Under the pieces are notes generated by a model. It had not been told where the DNA came from. It made no database searches and worked only from the letters and a program-made list of their open reading frames with translations. Below, piece after piece: positions 48,486-57,273 of a stretch of DNA of 64,000 nucleotides. This stretch comes from Dysosmobacter welbionis (lineage in GTDB: Bacteria; Bacillota; Clostridia; Oscillospirales; Oscillospiraceae). The position numbers and the translations under genes were made by a program. Each line of letters starts with the position of its first letter. The first letter of the stretch is position 1. The stretch is from assembly GCF_005121165.3 (NCBI RefSeq), contig NZ_CP034413.3, positions 2,294,001-2,358,000 of the forward strand, read 5' to 3'.

Positions 48486-49823
48486 TCAAAGCAGATCCCC
48501 CGGCTGCCAGTCGGCGGGCAGATCCTGCGGGGTTTGGACGTTCCCGCTCTGGTCGAGCCTGTAAGCGCACAGAATGGTCCATGTGGTCTGGCCGTGGTCA
48601 TCGGTGATGCAGACGGCGGCTGTCAGGGTTTCCCCGGGCAGGAGTTCACAGGTGAAGGTGTAATCCGTCCAGTTATACATTTCCACAAACCCGGCCTCTG
48701 CCCACAGCTCCAAGGCCTCCGGAACGGGGACGGACGATTCCGGGACTGTCTCCTGATTTCGGTAGAAGCAGATCTCCACCTGAGACGGGGAGGGGCTGAA
48801 ATGGGTGTTGCCTCCATGAGAGATGGAAAGGGACAACCCGCCCAGCGTGAGTTTCTTGCTGGTCTGCGGCCAGGAATCGCTCTGGAAATCTCTCCACTGG
48901 TTGGCCCAGTCGGTTTGGCTGAACCCACCCCACACATCCAGCCGGAAATTTCCGGGCAGACAGTCGTACAAGGTTTCCATCTGGTCGGCGGCAGTGACGC
49001 CATCCGTGGTGAGGGATGCGGAGAGAAGGATTTCCTGATCCATGGGAAGGGTCCAATTCTGAGCGGTGAAGGTTCCGTTTTTCCCAGAGGCCTCCGCAGA
49101 AAACTGCCGGCCGTCCGAGAGAAGGGCGGTGAAGAGGGCGGTGGTGTTGTCCTGCCAGCTTTTGGCCTGGGCCGACACCTGAAGGGTCACAGTCCCCGCT
49201 GCCAGGTCGTAGTCCGTAACCCGCGCCTGGGAAACCGCAAAAAGATTGGAATCCTCATCCAGGAGATCCCGGATCTGCCCGGCAAGTGCCCCAATCTGGC
49301 CGCTGACGCTGCTCTCGATACCGTACACCTGAGACTGGACTTGATCCAGGCGGCTGCCAAGGGCGGAAAGGCCGCTGCCCAAAGCCAGCGCCGCCGTCAA
49401 AGCCGCGCCGCAAATCCCGGCGCTTACGGCGATTTTTTTCTTCCGGCTCCACCTGGGGTTCTGGACGACCTGGGCCGCGTCAAGATATTTTTTTGCGATG
49501 GCCTCCACTGCCGCCAGCTCCCGGTCGGTCAGCTCCCCCGCCGGGGCGGTGCCCTCCACGCCTTCACCGGGGGCTTCCGGGGCATCTTTTTCGGAACGGT
49601 CCTCCGCCGCTTCCGGCTCTACTCCCAGCAGGGCGCCGATGGTGACGCCAAAGATCCGGCTCATGGCGATCAGGTTCTCCAGTTCCGGCACGGCGGCGTC
49701 CGCCTCCCACTTGCTCACCGCCTGGCGGCTGACGCCCAGCCGCTCCCCCAGGGATTCCTGAGAGAGGCCGGCGGCCTTTCGGGCCTCCTGGATGCGGCGG
49801 CCCAGGGTCTGCTGCTCCCGCAT
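48486..49823 (-). CDS. membrane protein with N-terminal Xre DNA-binding domain
   Basis: A 445-residue protein: an Xre helix-turn-helix (RRIQEARKAAGLSQESLGER; LGVSRQAVSKWEADAAVPEL) at residues 5-65, an acidic linker, a membrane helix (about 135-160, KIAVSAGICGAALTAALALGS), a short coiled coil and an external beta-rich domain. This one-protein design lets the outer part pass a signal to the DNA-binding domain, as in other membrane-anchored regulators. No target is visible. The ATG at 49821-49823 follows AAAGGAGTTGATAC. Confidence 0.75.
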   Translation of the reverse strand: MREQQTLGRRIQEARKAAGLSQESLGERLGVSRQAVSKWEADAAVPELENLIAMSRIFGVTIGALLGVEPEAAEDRSEKDAPEAPGEGVEGTAPAGELTDRELAAVEAIAKKYLDAAQVVQNPRWSRKKKIAVSAGICGAALTAALALGSGLSALGSRLDQVQSQVYGIESSVSGQIGALAGQIRDLLDEDSNLFAVSQARVTDYDLAAGTVTLQVSAQAKSWQDNTTALFTALLSDGRQFSAEASGKNGTFTAQNWTLPMDQEILLSASLTTDGVTAADQMETLYDCLPGNFRLDVWGGFSQTDWANQWRDFQSDSWPQTSKKLTLGGLSLSISHGGNTHFSPSPSQVEICFYRNQETVPESSVPVPEALELWAEAGFVEMYNWTDYTFTCELLPGETLTAAVCITDDHGQTTWTILCAYRLDQSGNVQTPQDLPADWQPGDLL

Positions 49824-49972
49824 GGTATCAACTCCTTTGCCCTCACCATACCAGAGAGCGGGAAAAAGCGCAACCACCGGCGGGTTTCCCGGATGTCAAC
49901 CACGGGTTGCGGATGGGAAAAAGAAAATAATTTCCCCTGAATCTCCTGAAAAAACAAATAAAAAATCTCTGC

Positions 49973-50001
49973 TTGACAACAATTTTTTATTGTTCTATGG
50001 T
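49973..50001 (+). promoter_or_regulatory. promoter with inverted repeat for the C45 hydrolase
   Basis: TTGACA (49973-49978) and TATGGT (49996-50001) are 17 bases apart. The spacer carries AACAAT-TTTTTT-ATTGTT, an inverted repeat that could be an operator. Confidence 0.65.
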
Positions 50002-50052
50002 AAGGGCAGAGCTGCCGGCGGCTCCTGACAGAACTGGAAGGAGCGAATACAC

Positions 50053-51075
50053 ATGAATCATTTGACCTTGCGGGGCACCCACCGGGAGATGGGCTTTCAG
50101 TGGGGCGCCCGGCTGGCGGAGCGCGGCCTGCGCCTGCTGGACCATGTGCCCTTTCCCCTGGAGGCGGAGCGGCGGGCCTTTGCGGCTGCCTGCCACCCGG
50201 CGTATGCGCGCCATTTCCCCGCCGCCCTGGAGGAGCTGGAGGGGCTGGCGGCGGGGCAGAACTGCCGGCAGGAGGACTTGGAGACGGTCCTCTTCACCAC
50301 CTACGCCCTGCCGCCCGCCTGCGGCTGTTCCTGCCTGGCGGTGTCCAACGGGAACGGGGTGTTCTTCGGACGGAACAGCGACTTTCTGACGGCGCTGGAG
50401 CCGGACTACACCCATGTGACATACGGATTTTCCGACAGGGCGATCCCCTTTACAGGGAACACCACCTCGTTTGTGCAGATGGAGGACGCCGTCAACGCCC
50501 GGGGACTGGCCATCGGGCTCACCTCTGTCTACACGCCCAGGCCCCGGCCGGGTCTGAACGCCGGCATGGTTCTGCGGCTGCTGGCAGAGACCTGCGCCGC
50601 CGTGCCGGAGGCCCTGGACCGCCTGCGGGCGCTGCCCCTGGCCTCCTGCCAGACGCTGACGCTGGCGGATGCCGCCGGGGACATTGCTGTGGCGGAGTGC
50701 AGCCCGGAGGGGATGCGGGTGGAGCGTCCCGGCCCGGCGGGACCCTTCGTCTGCGCCGCGAATCTCTTTCACTCGGATCTGGCGGTCCCGCTGCCGCCGG
50801 GGCTGGACTCCTGGCGGGCGGCGGAGCGGTACGACACGATGCGCCGGGTGCTGGAGCGGGAGGGGGAGACGCTGGCTCTTTCCGGCGTCCAGGCCCTGCT
50901 GGCGGGGCGAAAGGGCTTTCTCTGCCAGTATGACCGGGCTGCGGGGCGGGACACCGTCTGGTCCGCGGCCTGCGACCTGACCCGGCGGCGCTGCCTGCTG
51001 GCGGAGGGCAACCCGGGGCGGACGGCCTTCCGGGAGATTCCCTTCCCAGTGGAGCGGGGGGACAGCCGCCCTTGA
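50053..51075 (+). CDS. C45-family autoproteolytic acyltransferase/hydrolase
   Basis: A 340-residue Ntn hydrolase of the C45/acyl-CoA:6-aminopenicillanic acid acyltransferase group. The likely self-cleavage cysteine is C92 in ACGCSCLAVSNGNG, and FFGRNSDFL and GLTSVYTPRPRPGLN fit the family. These enzymes act on linear amides; no substrate can be inferred from the neighbours. GAAGGAGCGAATACAC precedes the ATG. It may be co-regulated with, but not coupled to, malQ, which has its own promoter. Confidence 0.75.
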   Translation: MNHLTLRGTHREMGFQWGARLAERGLRLLDHVPFPLEAERRAFAAACHPAYARHFPAALEELEGLAAGQNCRQEDLETVLFTTYALPPACGCSCLAVSNGNGVFFGRNSDFLTALEPDYTHVTYGFSDRAIPFTGNTTSFVQMEDAVNARGLAIGLTSVYTPRPRPGLNAGMVLRLLAETCAAVPEALDRLRALPLASCQTLTLADAAGDIAVAECSPEGMRVERPGPAGPFVCAANLFHSDLAVPLPPGLDSWRAAERYDTMRRVLEREGETLALSGVQALLAGRKGFLCQYDRAAGRDTVWSAACDLTRRRCLLAEGNPGRTAFREIPFPVERGDSRP

Positions 51076-51100
51076 CACCCGCCGCCCGGCTGCATACAAT
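51072..51100 (+). promoter_or_regulatory. malQ promoter
   Basis: TTGACA (51072-51077) and TACAAT (51095-51100) have the ideal 17-base spacing and lie 32 bases before the malQ ATG. Confidence 0.8.
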
Positions 51101-51132
51101 AGAACGGAATCTGACAAAAAGGAGGGGCTGAT

Positions 51133-52608
51133 ATGGAGCGTTCCGCTGGCATCCTGCTGCCGGTGTTCTCCCTGCCGGGGCCTTACGGCATCGGCTCCCT
51201 GGGCCGGGAGGCCCGGGCCTTTGCCGAATTTCTCCACAACGCCGGGCAGAGGTGGTGGCAGGTGCTGCCGGTGGGGCCCACCGGAGCGGGGAACTCCCCC
51301 TACACCAGCGAGTCCACCTTCGCCGGGAACCCGCTGCTCATCGACCTGGAGGACCTGCGGGACCGGGGCCTGCTGACGGAGGCGGAGTTGTCCGCCGCCC
51401 GGGTGCCGGAGGGAGCGCCCATCGACTACGCCGCCCTCTATGAGAGCCGGGAGGCACTGCTGCGGCGGGCCTTCTCCCGGCTGGGCGGAGCGGAGGCCCA
51501 GTCCGTGCGGGACTTTGCCGCAGCCAATCCCTGGCTGGGGGAGTACGCCCTGTACCGGGCGCTCAAGGCCCGCTTCGGCCAGACGGCCTGGTTCGACTGG
51601 CCGGACAAGGACCTCCTGAACCGCGACCCGGCGGCGCTGGCGGCCGCCCGGCAGGAGCTGGCGGAGGATATCGCTTTTCACCAGGCGGTGCAGTTCTGGT
51701 TCTTCTCCCAGTGGAAGGCCCTGAAGGACCACGCCAACGGCCTGGGGGTGCGGATCATCGGGGATCTGCCCATCTACGTGTCCCTGGACAGCGCCGACGT
51801 GTGGAGCGAGCGGAGGGAGTTCCTGCTGGACGAGACGGGGCGGCCCAGCCGGGTGGCGGGCGTGCCGCCGGACTACTTCTCGGAGGAGGGCCAGCTGTGG
51901 GGCAATCCCCTGTACGACTGGGCGGCCCAGAAGCGGGACGGCTTCGGCTGGTGGATCAGAAGGGTGGAGGGCGCCTCCCGCCTGTTCGACGCCATCCGCA
52001 TCGACCACTTCCGGGCCTTTGAGCGGTACTGGTCCGTCCCCGCCGGGGCGGAGACCGCCAGAGAGGGCCGCTGGGAACCCGGCCCCGGCATGGACCTGCT
52101 GCGGGTCCTGACCGGCTGGTTCCCCCACATCACCTACATTGCCGAGGACCTGGGGCTTCTCACGCCGGAGGTCCACCAGCTCCGGGAGGCGGCGGGCCTG
52201 CCGGGCATGAAGGTGCTGGAATTCGCCTTTTCAGACCCCGGCAACGACTATCTACCCCACAACTACGGCAGCCGCCGGTGCGTCTGCTACACCGGCACCC
52301 ACGACAACGACACCGCCCTGGGCTGGTACGACCACGCGGGGGAAGCGGAGCGGGCCTTTGCGGAGCGGTATCTGGGCGCCTCCGGCCGGGAGAATGTCCG
52401 GCGGGCGCTGCTGCGGTGCGGCATGGGCAGCACGGCGGAGCTGTTCGTGGCCCAGATGCAGGACTACCTGGCCCTGGGCAGCGAGGGGCGGATCAACGTC
52501 CCCGGCGTGGCGGAGGGCAACTGGCGCTGGCGGATGGCCCCCGGCGCGGCCGCGGCCGGGCTGGCGGTGGACATCCGGCGGCTGACGGAGGTCTACGGCC
52601 GCTGCTGA
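51133..52608 (+). CDS. malQ: 4-alpha-glucanotransferase
   Basis: A 491-residue GH77 amylomaltase that transfers alpha-1,4-glucan segments between maltodextrins. The catalytic nucleophile is D291 in IRIDHFRAFERYW, the acid/base is E338 in YIAEDLGLLT, and the third carboxylate is in TGTHDNDTALGW. The N-terminal start (GILLPVFSLPGPYGIGSLG) is typical. GGAGGGGCTGAT precedes the ATG. No other glycogen or maltose genes are in the window. Confidence 0.95.
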   Translation: MERSAGILLPVFSLPGPYGIGSLGREARAFAEFLHNAGQRWWQVLPVGPTGAGNSPYTSESTFAGNPLLIDLEDLRDRGLLTEAELSAARVPEGAPIDYAALYESREALLRRAFSRLGGAEAQSVRDFAAANPWLGEYALYRALKARFGQTAWFDWPDKDLLNRDPAALAAARQELAEDIAFHQAVQFWFFSQWKALKDHANGLGVRIIGDLPIYVSLDSADVWSERREFLLDETGRPSRVAGVPPDYFSEEGQLWGNPLYDWAAQKRDGFGWWIRRVEGASRLFDAIRIDHFRAFERYWSVPAGAETAREGRWEPGPGMDLLRVLTGWFPHITYIAEDLGLLTPEVHQLREAAGLPGMKVLEFAFSDPGNDYLPHNYGSRRCVCYTGTHDNDTALGWYDHAGEAERAFAERYLGASGRENVRRALLRCGMGSTAELFVAQMQDYLALGSEGRINVPGVAEGNWRWRMAPGAAAAGLAVDIRRLTEVYGRC

Positions 52609-52652
52609 GGACCGGAGAAGCGCCTGAGAAATTTTGACGGAGGGAAAGCGCG

Positions 52653-53108
52653 ATGAAGATTCGGGAAGTAGAGGAGAGAACGCCCCGGCTGGTGGAACAG
52701 CTGGTGGACGTGTGGGAGGCGTCCGTGCGGGCCACGCATCTGTTCCTCTCCGCGAACGAGATCGCGGAGATCAAGCGGTATGTCCCCCAGGCTTTGATGG
52801 GAGTGGCGCATCTGGTGGTAGCGGAACGGGACGACGGCGCGCCCGCCGCCTTTATGGGAGTCCAGGACGGAAAGCTGGAAATGCTGTTCCTGGCGCCGGA
52901 AGAGCGGGGGAAGGGGCTGGGAAGGCAGCTCCTGGAGCATGGAATCCAGCGGTATGCGGTCGAATCCCTGGCGGTCAACGAGCAGAACCCCCAGGCCCGG
53001 GACTTTTATGAGCACATGGGGTTCCAGGTCTTTGAGCGGTCGGAGCTGGACGAACAGGGAAATCCCTATCCGATTCTCTACATGCGGCGGGAGACAGCCG
53101 CCCCTTGA
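52653..53108 (+). CDS. GNAT-family N-acetyltransferase
   Basis: A 151-residue GNAT acetyltransferase. The acetyl-CoA-binding motif A is LFLAPEERGKGLGRQLLEH, followed by VNEQNPQARDFYEHMGF (motif B). The substrate is unknown. GGAGGGAAAGCGCG precedes the ATG. It lies 44 bases after malQ but is likely an independent function. Confidence 0.85.
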   Translation: MKIREVEERTPRLVEQLVDVWEASVRATHLFLSANEIAEIKRYVPQALMGVAHLVVAERDDGAPAAFMGVQDGKLEMLFLAPEERGKGLGRQLLEHGIQRYAVESLAVNEQNPQARDFYEHMGFQVFERSELDEQGNPYPILYMRRETAAP

Positions 53109-53133
53109 CGGGCGGAGCGTTCCATGGTATCAT
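53105..53133 (+). promoter_or_regulatory. promoter of the TM1266-regulator/ABC transporter operon
   Basis: TTGACG (53105-53110) and TATCAT (53128-53133) are 17 bases apart. It overlaps the end of the acetyltransferase gene. Confidence 0.65.
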
Positions 53134-53326
53134 TTCCCTGTCCCTGGGAAGAAGCTCTGACCGGCGGACCGGACAATTTTGGATTCTGTCGCTCTGACCG
53201 GCACGGGCCAGCCCCGGCCGCAAGACGGGGAAGCGCCCGGCGGTGCCGGGCGGACGGCGCATGTCAAAATCCCCCTCTGCCAGCGCGGCGGAGGGGTTTA
53301 CTTTTTGGAAAAAGGAGGAATCCTCT
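53134..53326 (+). other. structured leader of the ABC transporter operon
   Basis: The leader between promoter and first gene can form GCCCGGC-N3-GCCGGGC and, closer to the gene, a CCCCTC-TGCC/GGCGGAGGGG hairpin followed by TTTACTTTTT (53268-53307), a terminator-like structure. It might be an attenuator or riboswitch expression platform. It does not match a TPP riboswitch or other class that I can name. Confidence 0.4.
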
Positions 53327-53593
53327 GTGGAGACCCGTGTGGCCGTGCTGGCGATCATCGTCCGGGACACGGCCTCTGTCCCGGCGCTGAACGAGCTGCT
53401 GCACCAGTACGCCCCCTATATCATCGGGCGGATGGGGGTGCCCTACCACGCCCGGGGCGTGAACATCATCAGCGTGGCGGTGGACGCACCGGCGGACGCC
53501 ATCTCCGCCCTGTCCGGCAAGATCGGCCGGCTGGCGGGGATCACGGCCAAGACCGTTTACGCGCCGGAGGATGCGCTGCAACAAGGAAAGTGA
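53327..53593 (+). CDS. TM1266-family iron-only hydrogenase system regulator
   Basis: An 88-residue protein of the TM1266 family, a NikR/ACT-like small fold (RVAVLAIIVRDTASVPALNEL; IIGRMGVPYHARGVNIISVAV; LSGKIGRLAGITAKTVYA). Family members are annotated as putative regulators of [FeFe]-hydrogenase systems; the evidence for that is mostly genomic context. The GTG at 53327 follows AAAGGAGGAATCCTCT. It is the first gene of the importer operon, so it may sense the transported compound. Confidence 0.8.
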   Translation: METRVAVLAIIVRDTASVPALNELLHQYAPYIIGRMGVPYHARGVNIISVAVDAPADAISALSGKIGRLAGITAKTVYAPEDALQQGK

Positions 53594-53604
53594 GGAAACA
53601 GAAG

Positions 53605-54639
53605 ATGAAACAGTGGATGAAGAAGAGTCTGGCGGCCTGCCTGGCCCTGGTTATGTGCCTGACCCTGGCCGCCTGTGGCGGGAAGGAGGGCGAGACGCCC
53701 GCGGAGGAGTCCGTCAACGTCCGGGTGGCGGCCCTGAAGGGACCCACCGCCATGGGCATGGTGAAGCTGATGAGCGATTATGCTCCTGTGGAGGAAGCGT
53801 TGGAGGATAAGGAGAATGTGGTGACCGCTGGCGGCGGAAACACCTATGAGTTCACCCTGGCCGCCTCCGCCGACGAGGTGTCCCCCAAGCTGATGCAGGG
53901 GGAGCTGGACATCGCCTGCGTGCCGGCCAACCTGGCCTCCGTGCTGTATAACCGGACGGACGGCGGCATCGTCACCCTGGCGGTGAATACCCTGGGCGTG
54001 CTGTATATTGTGGAGAATGGCAATTCCGTCCAGTCCATGGGGGATCTGGCGGGCCGGACTATCGTGGCCTCCGGCAAGGGCTCCACGCCGGAGTACGCCC
54101 TGCGGTATCTGCTGACGGAGAACGGCATCGACCCGGACACCGGCGTCACCATCGACTGGAAGAGCGAGCACAGCGAATGCGTGGCATCCCTGGCATCCGG
54201 CGCGGCTACCATCGCCATGCTGCCCCAGCCTTTCGTCACCGTGGCCCAGACCCAGCTGCCGGACCTGCGGGTGGCCCTGGACCTGACAGAGGAGTGGGAC
54301 GCCCTGGACAACGGCTCCGCCCTGCTCACCGGCGTGGTGGTGGCCCGGGCAGACTTCGTGAAAGAGCACCCGGCGGCGGTCAGCAACTTCCTGGAGCAGT
54401 ACAGCGCCAGCGTGGACTGGGTGAACGCCAACACCGCCGAGGCGGCGGAGCTCATCGGCGGCTATGACATCGTGGACGCTACTGTGGCGGAGAAGGCCCT
54501 GCCTTACTGCAATATCGTGTGCGTCACCGGCACGGAGATGATGGATATGCTGTCCGGCTATCTGAGCGTGCTGTGGGAGCAGGACGCAGAATCCGTGGGC
54601 GGCGGTATGCCCAACGACGACTTCTATTACGGCGCGTAA
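53605..54639 (+). CDS. ABC transporter substrate-binding lipoprotein (NMT1/THI5-like)
   Basis: A 344-residue lipoprotein: signal peptide and lipobox (LTLAACGG, Cys at residue 24), then a periplasmic-binding fold of the NMT1/SsuA class with two domains (VRVAALKGPTAMGMVKLMSD; LMQGELDIACVPANLASVL; GVVVARADFVKEHPAAVSNFL). Such proteins bind pyrimidine precursors, sulfonates or similar small molecules. Eleven bases separate it from the TM1266-type gene. Substrate unknown. Confidence 0.85.
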   Translation: MKQWMKKSLAACLALVMCLTLAACGGKEGETPAEESVNVRVAALKGPTAMGMVKLMSDYAPVEEALEDKENVVTAGGGNTYEFTLAASADEVSPKLMQGELDIACVPANLASVLYNRTDGGIVTLAVNTLGVLYIVENGNSVQSMGDLAGRTIVASGKGSTPEYALRYLLTENGIDPDTGVTIDWKSEHSECVASLASGAATIAMLPQPFVTVAQTQLPDLRVALDLTEEWDALDNGSALLTGVVVARADFVKEHPAAVSNFLEQYSASVDWVNANTAEAAELIGGYDIVDATVAEKALPYCNIVCVTGTEMMDMLSGYLSVLWEQDAESVGGGMPNDDFYYGA

Positions 54640-54656
54640 CGGCTGACAAATTTTCC

Positions 54657-54682
54657 GCGCCCCGGGAACACCCGGGGCGCGG
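54657..54682 (+). other. hairpin between binding-protein and permease genes
   Basis: A perfect 10-bp stem (GCGCCCCGGG/CCCGGGGCGC) without a T-run, typical of structures that keep the binding-protein message more abundant than the downstream permease. Confidence 0.5.
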
Positions 54683-54708
54683 TGGTTTCCAGGAGAAAGG
54701 GGAGGCAG

Positions 54709-55473
54709 ATGAAGCGGCGAACAGGCTCTGTCCGGCTGTGGGCGGCGGCCTTCTGGCTGCTGGTGTGGGAGGGGGCCAGTCTGGCCCTGGCGGCTACCAC
54801 CGGCGGGCGGATGCTGCTGCTGGCCTCTCCGGTGCAGGCGCTGGGGCGGCTGCTGGCCCTGGCGGGCACGGCGGCCTTCTGGCAGGCGGTGGCCTTCTCC
54901 TCCCTCCGCATCCTGGGGGGCTTTCTCCTGGCCTGCGCGCTGGCGGCGGTGCTGGCACCGCTGGCGGCCCGTTTCCAGTGGGTCCGGGACCTGTTGAGCC
55001 CCCTGGTGGCGGTGGTGAAAGCGGTGCCGGTGGTGTCCTTCATCATCCTGGCGCTGATCTTCTTCTCGTCGGAGAACCTGTCTTTGCTGATCTCCGCCCT
55101 GATGGTGTTCCCGCCGGTGTATCTGAACGTGCTGGAGGGCATCGGGCACACGGACCGGCAGCTGCTGGAGATGGCCCGGGTGTTCCGGGTGCCGGTCTCC
55201 CGGCAGCTGCGGGGCATCTACCTGCCGGCGGTGCTGCCCTATTTCCGCTCCGCCGTGTCATTGGGGCTGGGCCTGTGCTGGAAGTCCGGCGCGGCGGCGG
55301 AGGTCATCGGCCTGCCTGCCGGGTCTATCGGCGAGGCGCTGTACACCGCCAAGGTGTACTTCCAGACCGGAGACCTCTTCGCCTGGACGGCGGTGATCGT
55401 GACGGTATCGGTGATATTCGAGCGGCTGTTCCTCCGCCTGGTGGACGCCGCAGTGAGAAAGGCGGGCAGCTGA
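54709..55473 (+). CDS. ABC transporter permease (SsuC/TauC-like)
   Basis: A 254-residue permease with six membrane helices and the coupling motif for the ATPase (ALMVFPPVYLNVLEGIGHTDRQLLEMARVFRV; the EAA-like loop around residues 145-175). The ATG at 54709 follows AAAGGGGAGGCAG. The start codon of the next gene overlaps its stop, so the importer is translationally coupled. Confidence 0.86.
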   Translation: MKRRTGSVRLWAAAFWLLVWEGASLALAATTGGRMLLLASPVQALGRLLALAGTAAFWQAVAFSSLRILGGFLLACALAAVLAPLAARFQWVRDLLSPLVAVVKAVPVVSFIILALIFFSSENLSLLISALMVFPPVYLNVLEGIGHTDRQLLEMARVFRVPVSRQLRGIYLPAVLPYFRSAVSLGLGLCWKSGAAAEVIGLPAGSIGEALYTAKVYFQTGDLFAWTAVIVTVSVIFERLFLRLVDAAVRKAGS

Positions 55474-56035
55474 TGGAGATTGCGGTGAAGCACCTGTGCA
55501 AATCCTTCGGGGCCGGACGGTGCTGCGGGACTTGACCTTTACTGCGGGACCCGGCATTACGGCCGTCATGGCGCCCTCCGGGACCGGCAAGACCACCCTG
55601 CTGCGCATCCTGCTGGGGCTGGAGCGGCCGGACAGCGGCACGGTGGAGGGGCTTGCGGGAAAGCGGCTCACCGCCGTGTTCCAGGAGGACCGGCTGCTGG
55701 AGCACCTCTCCGCTGAGGGCAATCTCCGGTTTGTGCTGGGCCGGGTTTATGACCCCGCCGCGGCCCGGGCCCTGCTGGACCGGCTGGGCCTGCCGGACAC
55801 GGGCGCGCAGCCGGTGCGGGAGTTCTCCGGCGGCATGAAGCGGCGGCTGGCCCTGGCACGGGCGCTGCTGGCGCCCTTTGACGCGCTGGCGCTGGACGAG
55901 CCCTTCACCGGCCTGGACCGGGAGAACCGGGACCTGGCCCTGGCCTGCATCCGGGAGACGGCGGGGGATCGGCCGGTACTGCTGGTGACCCACGATGCCG
56001 CCGACGCGGCGGGATCGCCGGTCGTCACGCTGTAA
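55473..56035 (+). pseudogene. ABC transporter ATPase, frameshifted near the 5' end
   Basis: The ATPase of the importer: Walker A is APSGTGKTT, Q-loop is AVFQEDRLLEH, signature is EFSGGMKRRLALARALL, Walker B is ALDEPFTGLD and the H-loop VTHDAADA. All these lie in the frame 55496-56035. The natural start is the ATG at 55473 (MEIAVKHLCKSFG) in another frame, overlapping the permease stop. A GGGG run (55509-55512) that should be GGGGG causes a one-base shift; with it restored the protein reads MEIAVKHLCKSFGGRTVLRD. An internal GTG at 55496 could give a slightly shortened protein. True mutation or homopolymer error is undecided. Confidence 0.8.
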
Positions 56036-56321
56036 GGAAGAACAGAGCGCGGCGCCGCCTCCGGGCGGCGCCGCGGTGCGCCATAGGACTAGCTTTTTGG
56101 GAGAGACTATGGTACAATGGCCGCAAAGCGGCGGGAGGGCGCCTGCCATGGCTGGGACCACGCCCGGCCTCCTGCGGGACAGCCGCCCGGAGCACCAGAT
56201 CCCCGCGGGGGGTGGCGCAGCAGCCGCAGCGTCAGCGCACCGCTCCCGTGGGGGGGCCGACCATCCAACAACCTCAACCCCGGACGGCCGTCCGGGGATG
56301 CGACCAAAAGGAGCTGTCTGT
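56036..56321. other. intergenic region before the DegV gene
   Basis: A GC-rich inverted repeat (GGCGCCGCC-TCCG-GGCGGCGCC) follows the ATPase gene without T-run. A TACAAT near 56112 with a weak -35 may be the DegV promoter. No gene is convincing. Confidence 0.4.
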
Positions 56322-57164
56322 ATGATTAAGATCACCACCGACTCCACCTGCGACCTGCCGCGGGAGCTGCTGGAGCGATACAATATCACCGTGACCCCGC
56401 TGGGGATCATCAAGGCGGGGAAGCTGTACCAGGACGGGGTGGACATCCGCACCGGGGACATCGCCGCCCATGTGGACGCCGGCGGCGAGATCACCACCAC
56501 CAACGCCGTCAATGTGGCGGACTATGAGGAGCTGTTCCGCCGTCTGATGGAGGAGTATGACGCGGTCATCCACCTGAACATCGGCATGGGCTTTTCCAGC
56601 TGCCACCAGAACGCCCGCCTGGCGGCGGAGGAGGTGGACGGCGTGTATGTGGTGGACTCCGCCAACCTGACGGTGGGCCATGGGATGCTGGTGCTGGCCG
56701 CCGCAGAGGCCGCGGAGGCCGGGAAGTCTGTGACGGAGATCCTGGCGATGCTGGAGGAGATGATTCCCCGGGTGGAGACCAGCTTTGTGCTGGACCGGCT
56801 GGATTACATGAAAAAGGGCGGTCGCTGCTCCACCGCCACGGCCCTGGGTGCCAGCCTGCTGAAGCTCCACCCCTGCCTGGACGTAGTGGACGGCAAGCTG
56901 CCGGTGACGAAGAAGTACCGGGGCTCCATCGAGAAGGTGGTGGAGGAGTACGTCCGGGACCGGCTGCGGGACCGCGCGGACCTGGACACCCACCGGGCCT
57001 TTCTGGTGGACACCTGCCCGGACGACCACCTGGCCTCCATCGCCCGGGAGGTCCTGCGTCAGGACGGGCGGTTCCAGGAGATCATCGAGGCCAAGGCGGG
57101 GTGCACCATCTTCTGTCACTGCGGCCCCGGCACCCTGGGCGTGATCTTCCTGCGGAAGGCGTGA
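56322..57164 (+). CDS. DegV-family fatty-acid-binding protein
   Basis: A 280-residue DegV/FakB-type protein that binds a fatty acid and presents it to a fatty acid kinase for membrane lipid synthesis. The start KITTDSTCDLPRELLERYNI is typical, with the fatty-acid site in GMGFSSCHQNARLAAEE and the C-terminal HCGPGTLGVIF. AAAAGGAGCTGTCTGT precedes the ATG. The partner kinase is not in the window. Confidence 0.9.
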   Translation: MIKITTDSTCDLPRELLERYNITVTPLGIIKAGKLYQDGVDIRTGDIAAHVDAGGEITTTNAVNVADYEELFRRLMEEYDAVIHLNIGMGFSSCHQNARLAAEEVDGVYVVDSANLTVGHGMLVLAAAEAAEAGKSVTEILAMLEEMIPRVETSFVLDRLDYMKKGGRCSTATALGASLLKLHPCLDVVDGKLPVTKKYRGSIEKVVEEYVRDRLRDRADLDTHRAFLVDTCPDDHLASIAREVLRQDGRFQEIIEAKAGCTIFCHCGPGTLGVIFLRKA

Positions 57165-57227
57165 GACCGTGCGCGCTGCGGGCGGCAGGCCCGGCGGCCC
57201 GCTTCCCGCGCCCTGGCATCAAACAGA

Positions 57228-57262
57228 AGAGCCGGCCCCTCTGGGGACCGGCTCTCTTTGCT
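57228..57262. terminator. terminator between degV and ridA
   Basis: An 8-bp AGAGCCGG/CCGGCTCT stem with an inner CCCC/GGGG pair is followed by CTTTG on the plus strand; on the minus strand, CTTCTGTTTG follows. Serves the convergent genes. Confidence 0.65.
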
Positions 57263-57273
57263 GGAAATCAGAT

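Noticed and set aside
53134-53326. TPP riboswitch controlling an NMT1/THI5-like importer
   Set aside because: The conserved CUGAGA and ACCUGAUCUGGAUAAUGCCAGCG-type segments of the TPP aptamer are missing.
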